Shown here: positions 49,866-61,298 of the stretch, piece after piece | How positions within the stretch are numbered: the stretch's first letter is position 1 | Layout: the number at the start of each line of letters is the position of its first letter | Origin: Auriscalpium vulgare | Taxonomy: Eukaryota > Basidiomycota > Agaricomycetes > Russulales > Auriscalpiaceae | Assembly: GCA_019915015.1 (NCBI GenBank) | Contig: JAHBBC010000002.1 | Coordinates: 434,001-498,000 of the forward strand | Direction of reading: 5' to 3' | Length of the DNA stretch: 64,000 bases | The notes under the pieces: generated by a model | Database searches by the model: none | Told to the model about the DNA's origin: nothing | Seen by the model: only the letters and a program-made list of their open reading frames with translations | Position numbers and translations under genes: made by a program

Positions 49866-50515
49866 CGTGCCTTGTCGTACTATCTCTTTGCATCTTCATC
49901 TCCGCTTCAGCTAGCTATCTGTACTTGTCCGCGCATGTTTACTTTCTCATCCCTGCCTCGTAGCCCGCCTTTCTCCGCACACATGTCCACCCATAGCTTC
50001 AATCCTGCCTGGTCACAGTTTACCCGCTGTCCATTCTTTTCGCGTTCATATTCTTGACCCTCTCGTGGCTTCGACCTCTCATTTCTTTTCTCGCATTGTA
50101 ACATTATTCCTCATAGACCGCGTATTGACGAATGCAGAATGATATGCCGATGCTTACTCTTCCCTACGCGCTCCGTAAAACGTCCCTCGGAAGCCAGTCC
50201 AGTGGGAGTCCGATTGCCCCGTCAAGCTGGGGTCATCCGGAGCTCTGCAGGGCTATCAATACCGCGGACAAGGACCGGCGGTGTACCGCGTTGCTCGGTG
50301 TAATTTCCAGGGTCTTACAATACTCAGCCGACCTGGTCAAGCTCAAGACCACGCTCCATGCGGCCGGCCAAGCAGACGCGCAAGATGCTGACATTTGCCA
50401 TCGCATACACGCGGACATCGCTGACGATGCAGCCCAAGGCACGATAGAACCCTTGCCACAGGTGGCCCGATTGCCGTCAGGCTAGCGTAAAAGCTGCCTG
50501 TGAGGCGCACTCACA
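49866..50515. other. Region between convergent genes
   Basis: 3' flanks of the tail-anchored protein gene and COQ3. A plus-strand frame at 50132-50485 has no domain support. Confidence 0.45.
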
Positions 50516-51542
50516 TCATAATGAAGTAGCTGGCTTTCTCACCCAGAACAAATAGTTCGTCTCCGCAACGCTCGAGCGGAACCCCCGCGGCACGAGCGCC
50601 CAGTCGCCCTTCCACGGGAGGTACACCATCCCGCGGACCTCCGCCTCTCGTCGCGTCGGCTCCGCGCGCGCGATCCACCCTTCTCTGTGGAAGAAGTCGA
50701 CCAGCTCCGACGGGTTGATGAATTTCGCGTACGTGTGCGTGCCGGGCGCGACGAGGCGCAGGAGGTCTTCCGCGAAGAGGATGGTGGTGAGGTAGGCGAG
50801 CGGCGTGCGCGAGATGGTCGAGAGGAAGAGGTGCCCACCGGGCTGGTCAATGGCGTCAGCATGGTTGCGAGGCGGTCGAGTGCGGACGGTGCGCACCTTG
50901 ACGAGCTCTGCACAGGAGCGCAGAAATGCTGCGGGGTTGTCAACGTGTTCGATGACCTCCATCGAGCACACAACGTCGAATCGCTTCGCCTCTTGCGCAA
51001 GCACCTCGGAGCTCGTGTGCCGGTACTCCAGCGCGCCGTCTGCTATCGACGACGCGAGATGCGGGTCGGCGGCCGCGTGCAGCGACGCAATCGCGACATT
51101 CGACTCGGACGCGTCGACCGCAAGCGTCCGCGCCCCCAGTCGCGTTAGGGTCTACATACAAGCTGTCAGACCGCCTGCCGTACAGCCGTAGACGCAGCGT
51201 GCGCACCTCAGTAAGAATCCCGCCGCCGCAGCCGACATCCAGCACGTCGAGTCCCGACAGCACGCGCGCGCCGCGGGCGGCCGCCCAGCCCTCGCCTTCC
51301 TCCTCTAGCCCAACCTCGCGCAGCTTCGCGCGTACAAAGTCGACGCGGTGCGGGTTCATGCGGTGCAGCATAGCAAATTCGCCGTGCTCGTCCCACCAGA
51401 GCGAGGAGAGCCGTGAGAAGTGCGCGATTTCGGCGGCGTTGACGGTCGATGTGCCATGGTCGTGGTGCAGGTGGCGATGCAGGCGGGCAGAAGAAGAAAC
51501 GCGAGGTCTGAGGATGCGTGTAGGTGCGCTCAGGCGGCGCAT
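50516..51542 (-). CDS. COQ3: Ubiquinone biosynthesis O-methyltransferase
   Basis: Mitochondrial S-adenosylmethionine-dependent methyltransferase that carries out the two O-methylations of coenzyme Q synthesis. ATG 51542 gives an Arg/Ser-rich import leader (MRRLSAPTRILRPRVSSSAR), then AAEIAHFSRLSSLWWDEHGE, LHRMNPHRVDFVRAKLREVG and the SAM motif LDVLDVGCGGGILTE. The next exon continues with VDASESNVAIASLHAAADPH, then FDVVCSMEVIEHVDNPAAFL (motif II) and, after a last intron, PGGHLFLSTISRTPLAYLTT (motif III), LRLVAPGTHTYAKFINPSEL, GMVYLPWKGDW, ending FWVRKPATSL. All family landmarks are intact. Confidence 0.93.
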
Positions 51543-52102
51543 ACTGTGAGACTCTGAGAGGGCTGAGAACGAATATGCAGACCATTGGACGGTAGCACGT
51601 GATCCCTGCCACTCTTAGCGACCGTGCTCGACGTGGTTGGCCGCTCCTCCTCCAGAGTCCACTGCACAGTCGGATGTTGTGCATGCAATAACAGCAGTGG
51701 CTTGCAAAATCTTGCTGTCCTACTACACCATGCCCGACCTTGCAACGTGCGTCCCTCGTTGTCAAGGAGGACCGTCCACCCAACGAACTGTGCGCTATTT
51801 ATCGCGCGTCTTCCCTTCCCTGGCTAGCTTGCACCGCCCATCGCCTCCAGCGCCTTGCACATATACTCCGCCACGCGGCAATGTCTTGGGATTGCATCCC
51901 ATCGCATCCGTCGCTCTCTCATCTCCACCTTCTTCTTCTTCGATCACAGTGCGGTCCTATGGGCAACGATCAGAGCTACCGGCTTCCTAGTATGGTGCAT
52001 TCGCGCCGGCAGCCACGAGTTGTATATATTCTTGGTTGGGCTCTCTTCTTTATCCTCTGCTTCGTGCTGTCTCGCCTTGTGCTGCTTAGCCTGTCCTCCA
52101 CG
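51543..52102. other. Divergent promoter region
   Basis: 560 bases between COQ3 and the GH76 gene. The GH76 frame stays open upstream to about 51740, but no signal-peptide-like start lies there. Confidence 0.45.
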
Positions 52103-53950
52103 ATGCTGTTCATGCCGATGAAGCTTCTCCTGGGCCTGATCATGGTGGTCTCGAAAGCGGCGGCAGCGGCGGCGGGTACGGTGGCGACGACGACGTGTCC
52201 AAACTACTTCGCAAATGCGACGGTGCGTCCTTGGTATATGTTCGCCGCTAGCAACGGGCGACTGACGTGATTCACAGACTGTGGCGAACCGTCTGCAGTC
52301 GGAGTACTTCAAACTCCTCACCGGACAGTACACCAACGGTTCCCTGTGGACGGACGCGGTGCGCTTATCATTTAGCTACACAATGAATGAATGTGAAGAC
52401 TGACTGTGAGGTCGTCACGCATTTACTTAGAACGCAGTCGAGGATTTGCACAATATCATGCTACTGTCGGGCAGCAACACCTGGTCGCTGCTGGGCGACG
52501 AGTCGTTCATTGGACGCAATGCGCTATTGCCTATCACAAGCTGGCCGCTCATCCTCGATGGGAGCAACGACGATGCCCAGGTACGTTTGGACATCCCTCA
52601 CTTTATGCATGGCTGAGATCGGGTTTTAAGTGGATCATCCTGGCGTTGTGGAAAATAGCTGATTATCAGACGGCGCATGGCAAATCCGCGACCGCTTTTC
52701 TGGTGCGTGAAATGCATTTGTCTGGACCTTTCTTCAACCTCGGTAAATGCAACAGAATGCCGCGACCACAATCTACAACATTGTTGCGGGTCAATGGGAC
52801 ACCGCATCATGCGGGGGAGGCGGTCAGTTCATTTTCCTGCACGTCGACATGCATCCATTGATGATTGGCTCTCGTGCTCAGTCTGGTGGTCAACGGAGCA
52901 CACATACAAGAACGCCATCACCAACGAGCTTTTCCTCCTCACTTCAGCTCAAGGATACCTCCGGACGAAACAGCAGTCATACCTGGACAACGCGAATAAG
53001 GTGCGCCCGCTGCCGCTCTTCGCTTAGCAGCCTATTTTATAACTGTCTATGCAGGTATGGGCGTGGCGTGCGTATTCGATTATGAGCGCTGTGGCTGGAA
53101 GCGCGCTGATTGTCGATCGATCATCCAGTTAGCACGTCCGGCATGCGGAATGCACAGGGTCTTTGGAACGATGGTCTCGACTTCAACACTTGTCAGAACA
53201 ACGGCCAGGTACGTTCCGCCGTCCGCCACTGGCGCCGCCTGCATTATCCTTGGCGACATAATACTGAATGGAATGTCCTGTCCATCACAGACGACCTGGA
53301 CTTATAACCAGGTACGAGCAATTGCTCTGGGAAGGGTGGAGCGCCAATGTTGAATGCATATGTATAGGGTGTTATTGCGTCAGGCTTAGGCGCGCTGTAT
53401 GCGGTCACCGGGGACAAGTCCCTGCTCGACGCGGCCGAGGTGACGTTGGATGCGACTATCTCTCAGCTGACACAGAACGGCGTGCTGAAGGAGTCGTGCG
53501 ACAATGCGTCTGGCTCGACTTGCGATGCGGACCAGGTTCGTACTTCACTTAGTTACAATTGGATTACTAGGTTCAGTCTGGCTCTACTTTGTAGCAAATA
53601 TTCAAGGTCGGAGATACGCAAGCCGTCGCCCCCAAGGCTTCATTCTGACTAGCGCTGTAACAGGGCATCTGGACCAAACACCTGCAATATTACCTCGGAT
53701 ACGCAAACGATCCCGCACGCACGGCTAAATACGCACCGTTCCTCGCCGCCCAGGCGAAGGCTGTCCTGACGAATGCTCTCACGGCGCAGAATGACGTAGG
53801 CAGCGTGTGGTATGCGGCCGGCGGGGACCTCTACTCCCCGAAGTCGTCGACGAGCGGGATTCAGGCGCTTGTAGCCGGAGCGCAGGTGAGTGGGTCTCCT
53901 GTTTTTTGGGGGGCGTTGGCTGATAGTGCTCGCAGTTTGGAGCATGTTAA
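52103..53950 (+). CDS. Secreted GH76-type glycoside hydrolase (alpha-1,6-mannanase family)
   Basis: ATG 52103 gives the signal peptide MLFMPMKLLLGLIMVVSKAA; the frame also has an upstream ATG near 51959 (MGNDQSYRLP) with another hydrophobic stretch. Exons then read CPNYFANAT, TVANRLQSEYFKLLTGQYTN, NAVEDLHNIMLLSGSNTWSL, LILDGSNDDAQ with W IILALWKIADYQTAHG, NAATTIYNIVAGQWDTASCG, STEHTYKNAITNELFLLTSA, WLNDGLDFNTCQNNGQ-like, TTWTYNQ, GVIASGLGALYAVTGDKSLL, IWTKHLQYYLGYANDPARTA and KSSTSGIQALVAGAQ, ending FGAC. The adjacent Asp pair before W and the TYKNAITNELFL and YNQGVIASGLGALY motifs match GH76. The family cuts alpha-1,6-mannan and in fungi includes wall-crosslinking Dfg5/Dcw1 proteins. About ten introns. 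Confidence 0.82.
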
Positions 53951-55200
53951 CAGCTGTGCTATCAGCGCCAACAGTGTATATTGTCTCTTCGATTTACCCA
54001 TGATCTATCGACCTTCGTTTCCGCGTGAGATTTCACATTCGGCAGGTAGCCAGACCGCCTCGGTATGTTTCGCTCTCAGTGTCCCCCGTGGAGCCCATGT
54101 ACATTGTCATATCTGGTCTGGTGCGTCGGACCTCACGCCGATGACGTCCAGCATGGATTGAGATGTATGTATCACTGACATCAAGAAGACAACAGGATGC
54201 ACGCGGGGCGACAATTGATATATCTTGCACACGACCGCATGCTCTCGGTCCCGACATACTTCTTGCTTCGTGGCTGAGCTTGTCTTCTTTCAGCAATCTT
54301 CGCGTGACCGGTGCATATCACGCCGACAACCGTATCGCTCCGTTTCTCTGCGGCGTCGTTATCCAGTCTTCTCACTTATCCGGACGGCGCCGCCGGCACC
54401 ACCTGTCCCTTGCTTCTCCCGTATTTTTAGCGTTCTCATATGTTGCTGTGTGCTGGGGGAATGCAAGATCTCAATGCACCCGAGATTTAGAGAGGATTCC
54501 TGTACGTCGTCTCGCTCCACACTTGCCCTATTCATAACAGCTAACGGTTTGCAAGCGTGGTAGAAGGCGCAGCCCCCTTCTACTGTTTTCCTCTTACCTC
54601 CTGGCAGCGACACGCGGCTCGCATATGTCGCTACAGCTACCTTCCTGAACTGTCCATCTTCAGCGGTTTCGCGGGAGCAGCCACCCACGCGGTCGTGCTT
54701 CCTGACCCTCGCAGCCGAGCTGCAATGGACGCAAACACGTCGGGCTACGCGGCTGCCAGCGCATACCCATCCGCATGTATCCCGGGACTTCTGTCATATC
54801 TTGCAATGTTACGGCAAATCTGCTGCTGGTTGTCTTGCTCTGACCGGCGTGGAGATCATCCTACTGGCTTGCTTCCAACTGATATCTGTGGGTGTTGTCA
54901 AAGCCAATTGAGGTTCGTGTGGTATTTTCGAGCTGCCCCGTCATCGCACCATGCGGTCTGGTTGACGATCCTCCGTCTCGGCTTCATCTTTAGGGCGTGC
55001 TCTGGTGAAGATGCATAGTGGCTCCTCATGCGCACTCTTGACAACCATGTGCTCCATGTTTCGCGGCATTGGCTACGCTGGCTCCTCAGCCTACCATCTA
55101 GCCGTAGAACTTATATCAGGCTGCCGTTCTAAGTCCTCGTACCTCCCCAGCTCCTGTCTGCCCTGACAAGAAGCCTGTTTACCACACCATCTCCGCCAGC
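53951..55200. other. Intergenic region
   Basis: 1.25 kb between two same-strand glycoside hydrolase genes. Frames such as 54557-55018 show no domain. A weak TATA-like TTATATCA near 55111 precedes the GH18 start by about 90 bases. Confidence 0.45.
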
Positions 55201-56728
55201 ATGGTCTCGCTCAAAGCTTCCTTCACCCGTTTGACCGCCGTGGTGTCTGTCATTTCATTCTTGGCGGGGAGCGTGGCCTCGGCTCCCGTCGAAGAGCTCG
55301 AGGTTCGCAAAGCCGCTGCAACTCCGGCTGCGCCCCACTGGGTGGCGTACAGCGACGAGTGGATCTCTGGCGAGAACGGCCCTCCATCCACGTCTTCGAT
55401 AACGGTATGACTTTCGCGTCAGTTCTCATCGGTGTGTAGATTTATGACTTGCTTCTAGGGATTCAACACTTTGTGAGCATCAATGATGCGATGCGTAAGA
55501 TATAATTTTGACCGATACTTGAATTCACAGCATCCTATCGTTCCTCCTGCTCTCGGGCCCCGCGGACCAGGCGGTAGAATGGACTCTGATATCCGCGTCT
55601 GACCGTTCTACCATCAAGTCCCAATACGCCGCGGCTGGCATCAAACTGCTGGTTTCGGCATTTGGTTCTACCGATGCCCCAACGTCCGAGGGTGCGGACC
55701 CTGTTGCCACGGCGAATACCATGGCAGCTTGGGTCAAGCAATACAACCTCGACGGTATCGACGTCGACTACGAGGTGTGTTTCTGTTACGCATGATGCTG
55801 TCGCGGCGGTCTCAGTCGACTGCACAGGATTTCAACGCGTTCGACGGAAGTAGCGGATCGGCTGTGACTTGGCTCGAGTCCTTCACCAAGCAGCTCCGCG
55901 TGCAGCTTCCGCAGGGCCAGTACATTTTGACTCATGCTCGTGAGTCGTCTTGCTCCGCGATTGCTATTCGTAGCTGACAGCACAACCGTGCTAGCTGTTG
56001 CACCTTGGTAAGACTATTCTTAGCCATGGGCTATGGCACTGGCTGAGGGCGGCGGATTGCACGCAGGTTCCAGCCTAATGCTTGGGCTGGAGGAGGATAC
56101 CTCGCCATCGACAAGTCCGTCGGCAGCCTCATAGACTGGGTGAGTCGTTAACTACCTTGGAGCCATTCGTGTCGACTCATGACTTGGTTGCCAGTACAAT
56201 GTTCAGGTATATTGACTGCCACATGTATGATGCCTCCTACTGAACACACTTTCCAACTATCCTCGCAGTTCTATAACCGTGAGTATTCGACACTGAGAAT
56301 ATATGTTCGGTATACTGACATGGGTTATAGAGGGCAGCTCGGAGTACACGACGTGCAACAACTTGCTGACTACATCGGGTGGCACCTATCCCGGCTCGTC
56401 CGTCTTCGAGATTGCGGCAAACGGAGTATCATTGGACAAGATCGTAATCGGAAAGCCAGGCAATTCTGGTGACGCGGACTCCGGGTACATGTCCCCGTCC
56501 ACGCTTGCTTCGTGCCTCGTGACGGCGAAATCTCAGGGATGGAGTGAGTACGAATCAGTCCTGCGGGAGGGAGACCCATTAACGACATTCTCAGATGCGG
56601 GCGTCATGACCTGGGAGGTGATGACAATTGATCGTTTCGAAAGTCTCTGCAACTAATCATTGTGACAGTATCCCGATGCGGGAGCTTCCTGGATCAAGAC
56701 CGTTCGCGCTTCAGCATTCCCGGAGTGA
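55201..56728 (+). CDS. Secreted GH18 chitinase-like protein
   Basis: ATG 55201 gives a signal peptide (MVSLKASFTRLTAVVSVISF) and APVEELEVRKAAATPAAPHW. The barrel starts VAYSDEWISGENGPP and continues INTF/ILSFLLLSGPADQAVEW, STIKSQYAAAGIKLLVSAFG, then the catalytic motif LDGIDVDYE (D-x-x-D-x-D-x-E, with the acid Glu). Further are DFNAFDGSSGSAVTWLESFT, TKQLRVQLPQGQYILTHA, PNAWAGGGYLAIDKSVGSLI, WYNVQFYN, GVSLDKIVIGKPGNSGDADS and DAGVMTWE, ending TVRASAFPE. The active-site Glu and the YNVQFYN and MTWE motifs are in place, so activity on chitin is likely. About eight introns; no carbohydrate-binding module is seen. Confidence 0.9.
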
Positions 56729-57005
56729 GAAGCGGGCGGATATCTGGTGATACGTCTATTATTTGTGCTGGGGTTGTTGCATGCTAAGGTCGGTAGATGT
56801 AGATTGTGGTACCATTTCCTTTGGTATTTCCTTTGAAAAGCTTGTTGCCTTGGCTCAGCTGTGGGCTCAGACTGTCAGCGGGCCGCATGATGATGTGGCA
56901 AACATAACCAATCAAGGCATGAGACAGGGGCCGTCACCGGGCCGTCGCCACGCTCTCCCACTCTCCCGTCGTTGTACGCTCTCCCACTCTCCCGTCGTTG
57001 TCACA
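56729..57005. other. Short intergenic region with tandem duplication at its right end
   Basis: Between GH18 and the Crinkler/RHS-type locus. The right end holds the 26-base tandem duplication described separately. Confidence 0.5.
56950..57001. repeat. Perfect 26-base tandem duplication
   Basis: A 26-base unit (pyrimidine-rich, ACGCTCTCCCACTCTCCCGT...) is present as two identical adjacent copies at 56950-56975 and 56976-57001, ending five bases before the ATG at 57006. Its freshness suggests a recent slippage or repair event. Confidence 0.88.
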
Positions 57006-59194
57006 ATGTCTATCGTCCTTCACCACACGGACTTCGAGCAGAAGAGCGTAGAGTATATCATCTCTTCAACGAGCTGGGAAAAACCCAGGACTAATGCGGA
57101 GGGCTGGGATGCGTTCGCCAATTCGTAGTACTGGCACAACACAGCTGCTCCGCTAGATCCCAATACCATGTTGGAGGTCGAAGCGGTAGCCATAGCCGAT
57201 CGCTCCCTCCCGAGAACTTGCGGTAAATTGCTCATTCGGGAGGAGATGGTCAGAGCATACGAGCGCATAGCAGAGGCGCTCCCGACCTCTGATAGAGGTG
57301 CCGTTCTTTGTGGTCAGTCTGGAATTGGTACGCCCCACGTCTCGCAATGCATCCTTTGTCACCTCTGTCTTCACAATGTGCTGCAGGCAAATCAGCCTCG
57401 ATCCTGTACTTTGTTGCCCGTCAGTTGAAAGAACATCGCATCGTCATGGTCCTCCTAGAAGTCGAGCTCTTCCTCTTCACTGGCCAAGGCGTCCTCGTCC
57501 CCAGACGGCATCGGCATGAAGTCACCGTCCACGATCTGCCTTCGCTTGGAGAGACGGTCAGCGACCGGGTCATGAGCAAAGACCCGTACTGGCTGATCGT
57601 CGATGTCGATGATGACAGCCCACCGCCTCCTTCGGCCCTCGTGAACAGCTCTCTTCTCAGCCCCGTTTACGTGGCTGAGTCTCCGGATGCCCGTCGTTTT
57701 CGAGGAATGCAGAAGGCTAGAGGCGCACACATACTCTACATGAATCCATGGACCGAGAAAGAGCTCCTCATAGGGTATGTCAAACCCAGGACCACTGAAG
57801 TGCAGTGACTTGACTTCAGCTTCTTGCGTAGATTGGGACTCCAGACATTCTACGCAATTGCGTCCCCACCCCGGCAGGCGAGGTACAAAGAATTGCTCCC
57901 CGAGTTCATCAGGAAATTCGGGCATGCGGCTCGCGACGTATTTCTCGCCATGAAGGGCGAAGACGAAGAACGACACATCGAAGAGGTACTCAATAGCCTC
58001 ACAAGTCTCCGGCACCTAAGGGTGCTATGCGGCCAGGCCAGCGCCAACCTGACTATACTCTCTCACAAGCTCGTCATGATCAGGCGCAGGGACAAGAAGA
58101 AGCCCTCCGTCATCCGAGACGATGACGCGATCGCGACTATCAAATCGGCTTTTATTGAGATCCACGTGTACAAGTGGGCCCGTGAAGTCACACTTTACCA
58201 TGCCACGAATTTCTTGGACCTTCTGATGATATCAGTGAACCCAGTACGCTCGCAGGGAGAATATTCGAGGCCACCGCCCTCCGCATAATCGCCGGAGAGA
58301 CGTCTGAACGCACCGCCCCTCTCATGAAGATGGAGCGCGAAGTTCAACGCCGCGCCTGGTTTCTTCACAAACCTGCTGGCGCAACTCGGGCACTCATAGT
58401 GAAGTATGCGGAAGAGGACGAAGATGACCTTGAAGAGGATGAGGCTGAAGAGCGTGAGGCCGATCTCGACTTGGATTTACGTTCTGGGTAAGTATATGGC
58501 CCTTCGCCCGAGTGCACGTTTTGCAAGACCGCCCACTGACAAGTTCCCTTCGCAGTCCTGGTCGTAACGAGGAGTCCGCCGCTCCCGGCACGTCCTACCG
58601 GCCCCGGGTCGACTCCGACGACGTGTCGCCGCCCAACTTGACATCCCTTCCGCGGATCCTTACTCCCCATGCATCTGCGGGCCCGGCTATGAACATCTTC
58701 GGTGGCGTGATGACTTTTCCCAACCTAGCGGGAAGGATCGTGTTCTATAAGAACTTGGACCGCATTAACGTGGACAGCGGAAAAGACCATGCTCCGCACT
58801 CGATCAAGAACTCTCTGTTCGACGCATTTTTCGTTGACCACCATTCACCGACAACAACTCTTTGGATTTTTGCCAGATGGCGATGGCGAAGACGCACGAG
58901 GGAGCACGATCTGGGTATGGACTCATCGCCCGCCTGCGGGACAAACTGAGGAGCAAGTTTGGGAACAGTGTGGAGGTGAAGTACCTATTGGTGGTGCCCA
59001 ATGATTCTTCGATCGAATGGAGATGGCATCTACCTGTTGGGTGGGCAAAGTCTGGTGTCCGAGGCGACGTCTATTGCGTACGTCTTCCGGTGAGTGCCTC
59101 CATGGTATCTGCGGCATGCGCAGTACTCAACTTCCGAATGATGGTCACTCAGGGCAGAGCTTATGGTGAAATGGGCCAGCTTCTTTCAGCGTAG
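57006..59194 (+). pseudogene. Crinkler/RHS-type P-loop NTPase with nuclease-like C-terminus, damaged
   Basis: From ATG 57006 the frame runs to an in-frame TAG at 57126-57128, then continues in the same frame past a candidate internal ATG (57168). The N-terminal half has IREEMVRAYERI, a Walker A (CGQSGIGKS) split by an intron, VELFLFTGQGVLV and a Walker-B-like WLIVDVDD. The exon ending FLDLL does not continue in frame into the next block (near 58220-58240); a second slip lies near 58862-58880 just before HEGARSGYGL. The C-terminal part has the restriction-nuclease-like pattern (LWIF before the slip, VEVKYLLVVPND, WHLPVGW, DVYCVRLP). This order is known from Crinkler-RHS effectors of fungi and oomycetes. 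With one stop and two apparent frameshifts it is probably a decaying copy. No LFLAK-type secretion header is visible. Confidence 0.6.
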
Positions 59195-59511
59195 TCGCTC
59201 CTTCTCGTCTTTCCAGGCAAGTCACGTCAACTTTGCTTTACAGCGTTGTATTGCCAGTTGGCCGAACGACTGTCTTCCGCGCAAAGTCGGCAATGTACCA
59301 GGCATTTGTTGTATCCCTTCCTGTACGCGGTAAAATTCTAGACCACTACTGTTACCACCCTGTGCTCGAGCGCGAGAGTAGTGATGACGACTCGTAACGG
59401 CGAACATTCTCGTCCGTGTGCTCATCGTTCTGCGAGCCCCAGTTTTAGCCCTCGCGGAAGTTCCATAAATTACCAAAGACCCGCCGGAAAGAACATCATG
59501 GTGAACCTCTG
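59195..59511. other. Region between convergent genes
   Basis: 3' flanks of the Crinkler/RHS-type locus and the potassium channel gene. Nothing else seen. Confidence 0.5.
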
Positions 59512-61298
59512 CTAGCTCCCCTCCGCCCTCCTCTTCCCGCCCTCCCGCTCTAGAATAAATCTCAGCATCTCTCCCTGGCGCTCCATCACCGCCCTCAACT
59601 CAGTGATCTGCCGACTCAGCTCCGTCTGATTTTGCGCGAGCTTGCGATTTGTCAGGTCGATCTCGCGCTGGGACGTCGATGCGCCCGTTGCTGCGAAGTC
59701 TAGAGCTGCGGGCCGCGGGCGCGGTTCCTCTGCGTCGGCAGCCATGTTCGGTGTTGAGGAAAGGGGTATATGGGCGCGACTCTGCGAGGCGATTCGGTTG
59801 ATGATGGGCGTGAAAGATCCGAGGCGCGGTGTTTGTGGAAGCTAGGGCACGGATTGAATGAGATGTCATGTCAGAAGAGAGCCTGGCTCATGGGACCAAC
59901 CTGCCCAGTTGTCATCTCGTTCCAAACGATGCTGAACTCGCGGCCGAGCACGAAACTTGGAAGCGCGATGAGTAGCAGGCCAAAAACGAGCAGTGGTATA
60001 GTGATCAGACGACCGAGGAACGAGCGCGGCGTGATCTCGCCATAGCCGACCGTTGTTATAGCTTCGCGAAAACATCATTACTTTGAAAATGCATGCGACG
60101 AGCGTGTCGACTCACTGACGATGACAAACCTGTGGTGAATAGCATTCAGTCAGTGCGCTGGGATTGATAGCGACATAAGCACGTACCATGCAGCCGCAGG
60201 TATAGACTGCCGACGGAGAACGTTGTGAGGATGGACACGGTGATATAGCATAGAGCGACGTACTGCAAATTGGCTGGGATCGCCATTTGAGTTAATGAAG
60301 GTATCAAGGGTGTCGTCCCACGACCCCCGTTCTATGAAGTATCTGCCGCATTGCTTCAGCTGGCCAGTCCGATGATATATAAGACAAGAGCAAGTACTCA
60401 CAACAATGTGCTGAAGACCACCAAGACCATGAGGACGAAGAACCCTAGAGCCAATAAGGCGTGCTGCGAGCGCCTAAACGACAGGTACATGACCTCTATA
60501 GTCCTGAAAACCCATCGCTCAGTCAAGACTGACCCAGAGATCGCGAACAAAGGGAAAGCACGTACAGCAATAAGGTGCTGTTGTATCGGAAAGGCCGAAA
60601 GACGCGCAGCAGGCGGAACGTCCGGAGGATGGAAAATCTGAAAAGCGCCGACTGTAGGACATGCTCAGAGGAGTACCTGGGCACGAGAGGATGCGACGTA
60701 CTGTGTCTAGTTGCAGCGCCATCTCTATATAATACGGCAGTATGGCCAGCAAGTCCAAAATGCCGAAGAAAGCTTTGCACACTGTCAACACGAGATGCCT
60801 CCATCCTGGACGAGGACATCACTCACACCCCATCCATCCGAAGAAACTACCCCAAGAATAGCTCCACGCGACAGCCCGCGCGAGATACTCCACGGTGAAA
60901 AGCGCGACAATGCTTGTCTCGAGTCCGAACCATGTCCCGCCGGGGATCTCGTGGAACGCGGGGACAGTCTCGAGGATGGTGACGATCGCGGAGAACGCTA
61001 TGAGTCCGGTGACGAACCAGTGGACGAGAAGTGCTGAAGACGAGGATGTCGGGCGCTCGAGGAGCTCGAAGAGGTCACGCTTCCAGCGGGGGTGTATGGA
61101 GGGGAGGGCGGTCTGTGGCTCGTCGTCGCGGTAGCGGCGGGAGAGGCTGGGCTGCTCGGCGAAGACGTCATCGTCGGGGTCGGGCGTGTGCGAGTGCGAC
61201 GAGAGGGCGGCGGCAGAAGCTGGGTCGTGGTCGTCGTGTTGTTCTGTGAGAAAGTTTGAGTACGGGAGCGAGCTCAGAGGAATCGGAGTGGAAGCCAT
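59512..61298 (-). CDS. Voltage-gated potassium channel (Kv-like)
   Basis: ATG 61298 gives MASTPIPLSSLPYSNFLTEQ and an acidic N-terminus. Membrane segments follow: S1 (HWFVTGLIAFSAIVTILETV), S2 (TSIVALFTVEYLARAVAWSY), S3 (AFFGILDLLAILPYYIEMAL), S4 with regularly spaced Arg (RTFRLLRVFRPFR), S5 (ALLALGFFVLMVLVVFSTLL), then the pore helix SIPAAAWFVIV and the selectivity filter TTVGYGEITP, and S6 (LLVFGLLLIALPSFVLGREF). The C-terminus, joined through a good intron, reads LPQTPRLGSFTPIINRIASQ and ends in a coiled coil (NRKLAQNQTELSRQITELRA to MERQGEMLRFILERE) that may tetramerise the channel. No T1 domain is visible at the N-terminus. The intron pattern is dense, with several micro-exons in the pore region. 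Confidence 0.87.
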
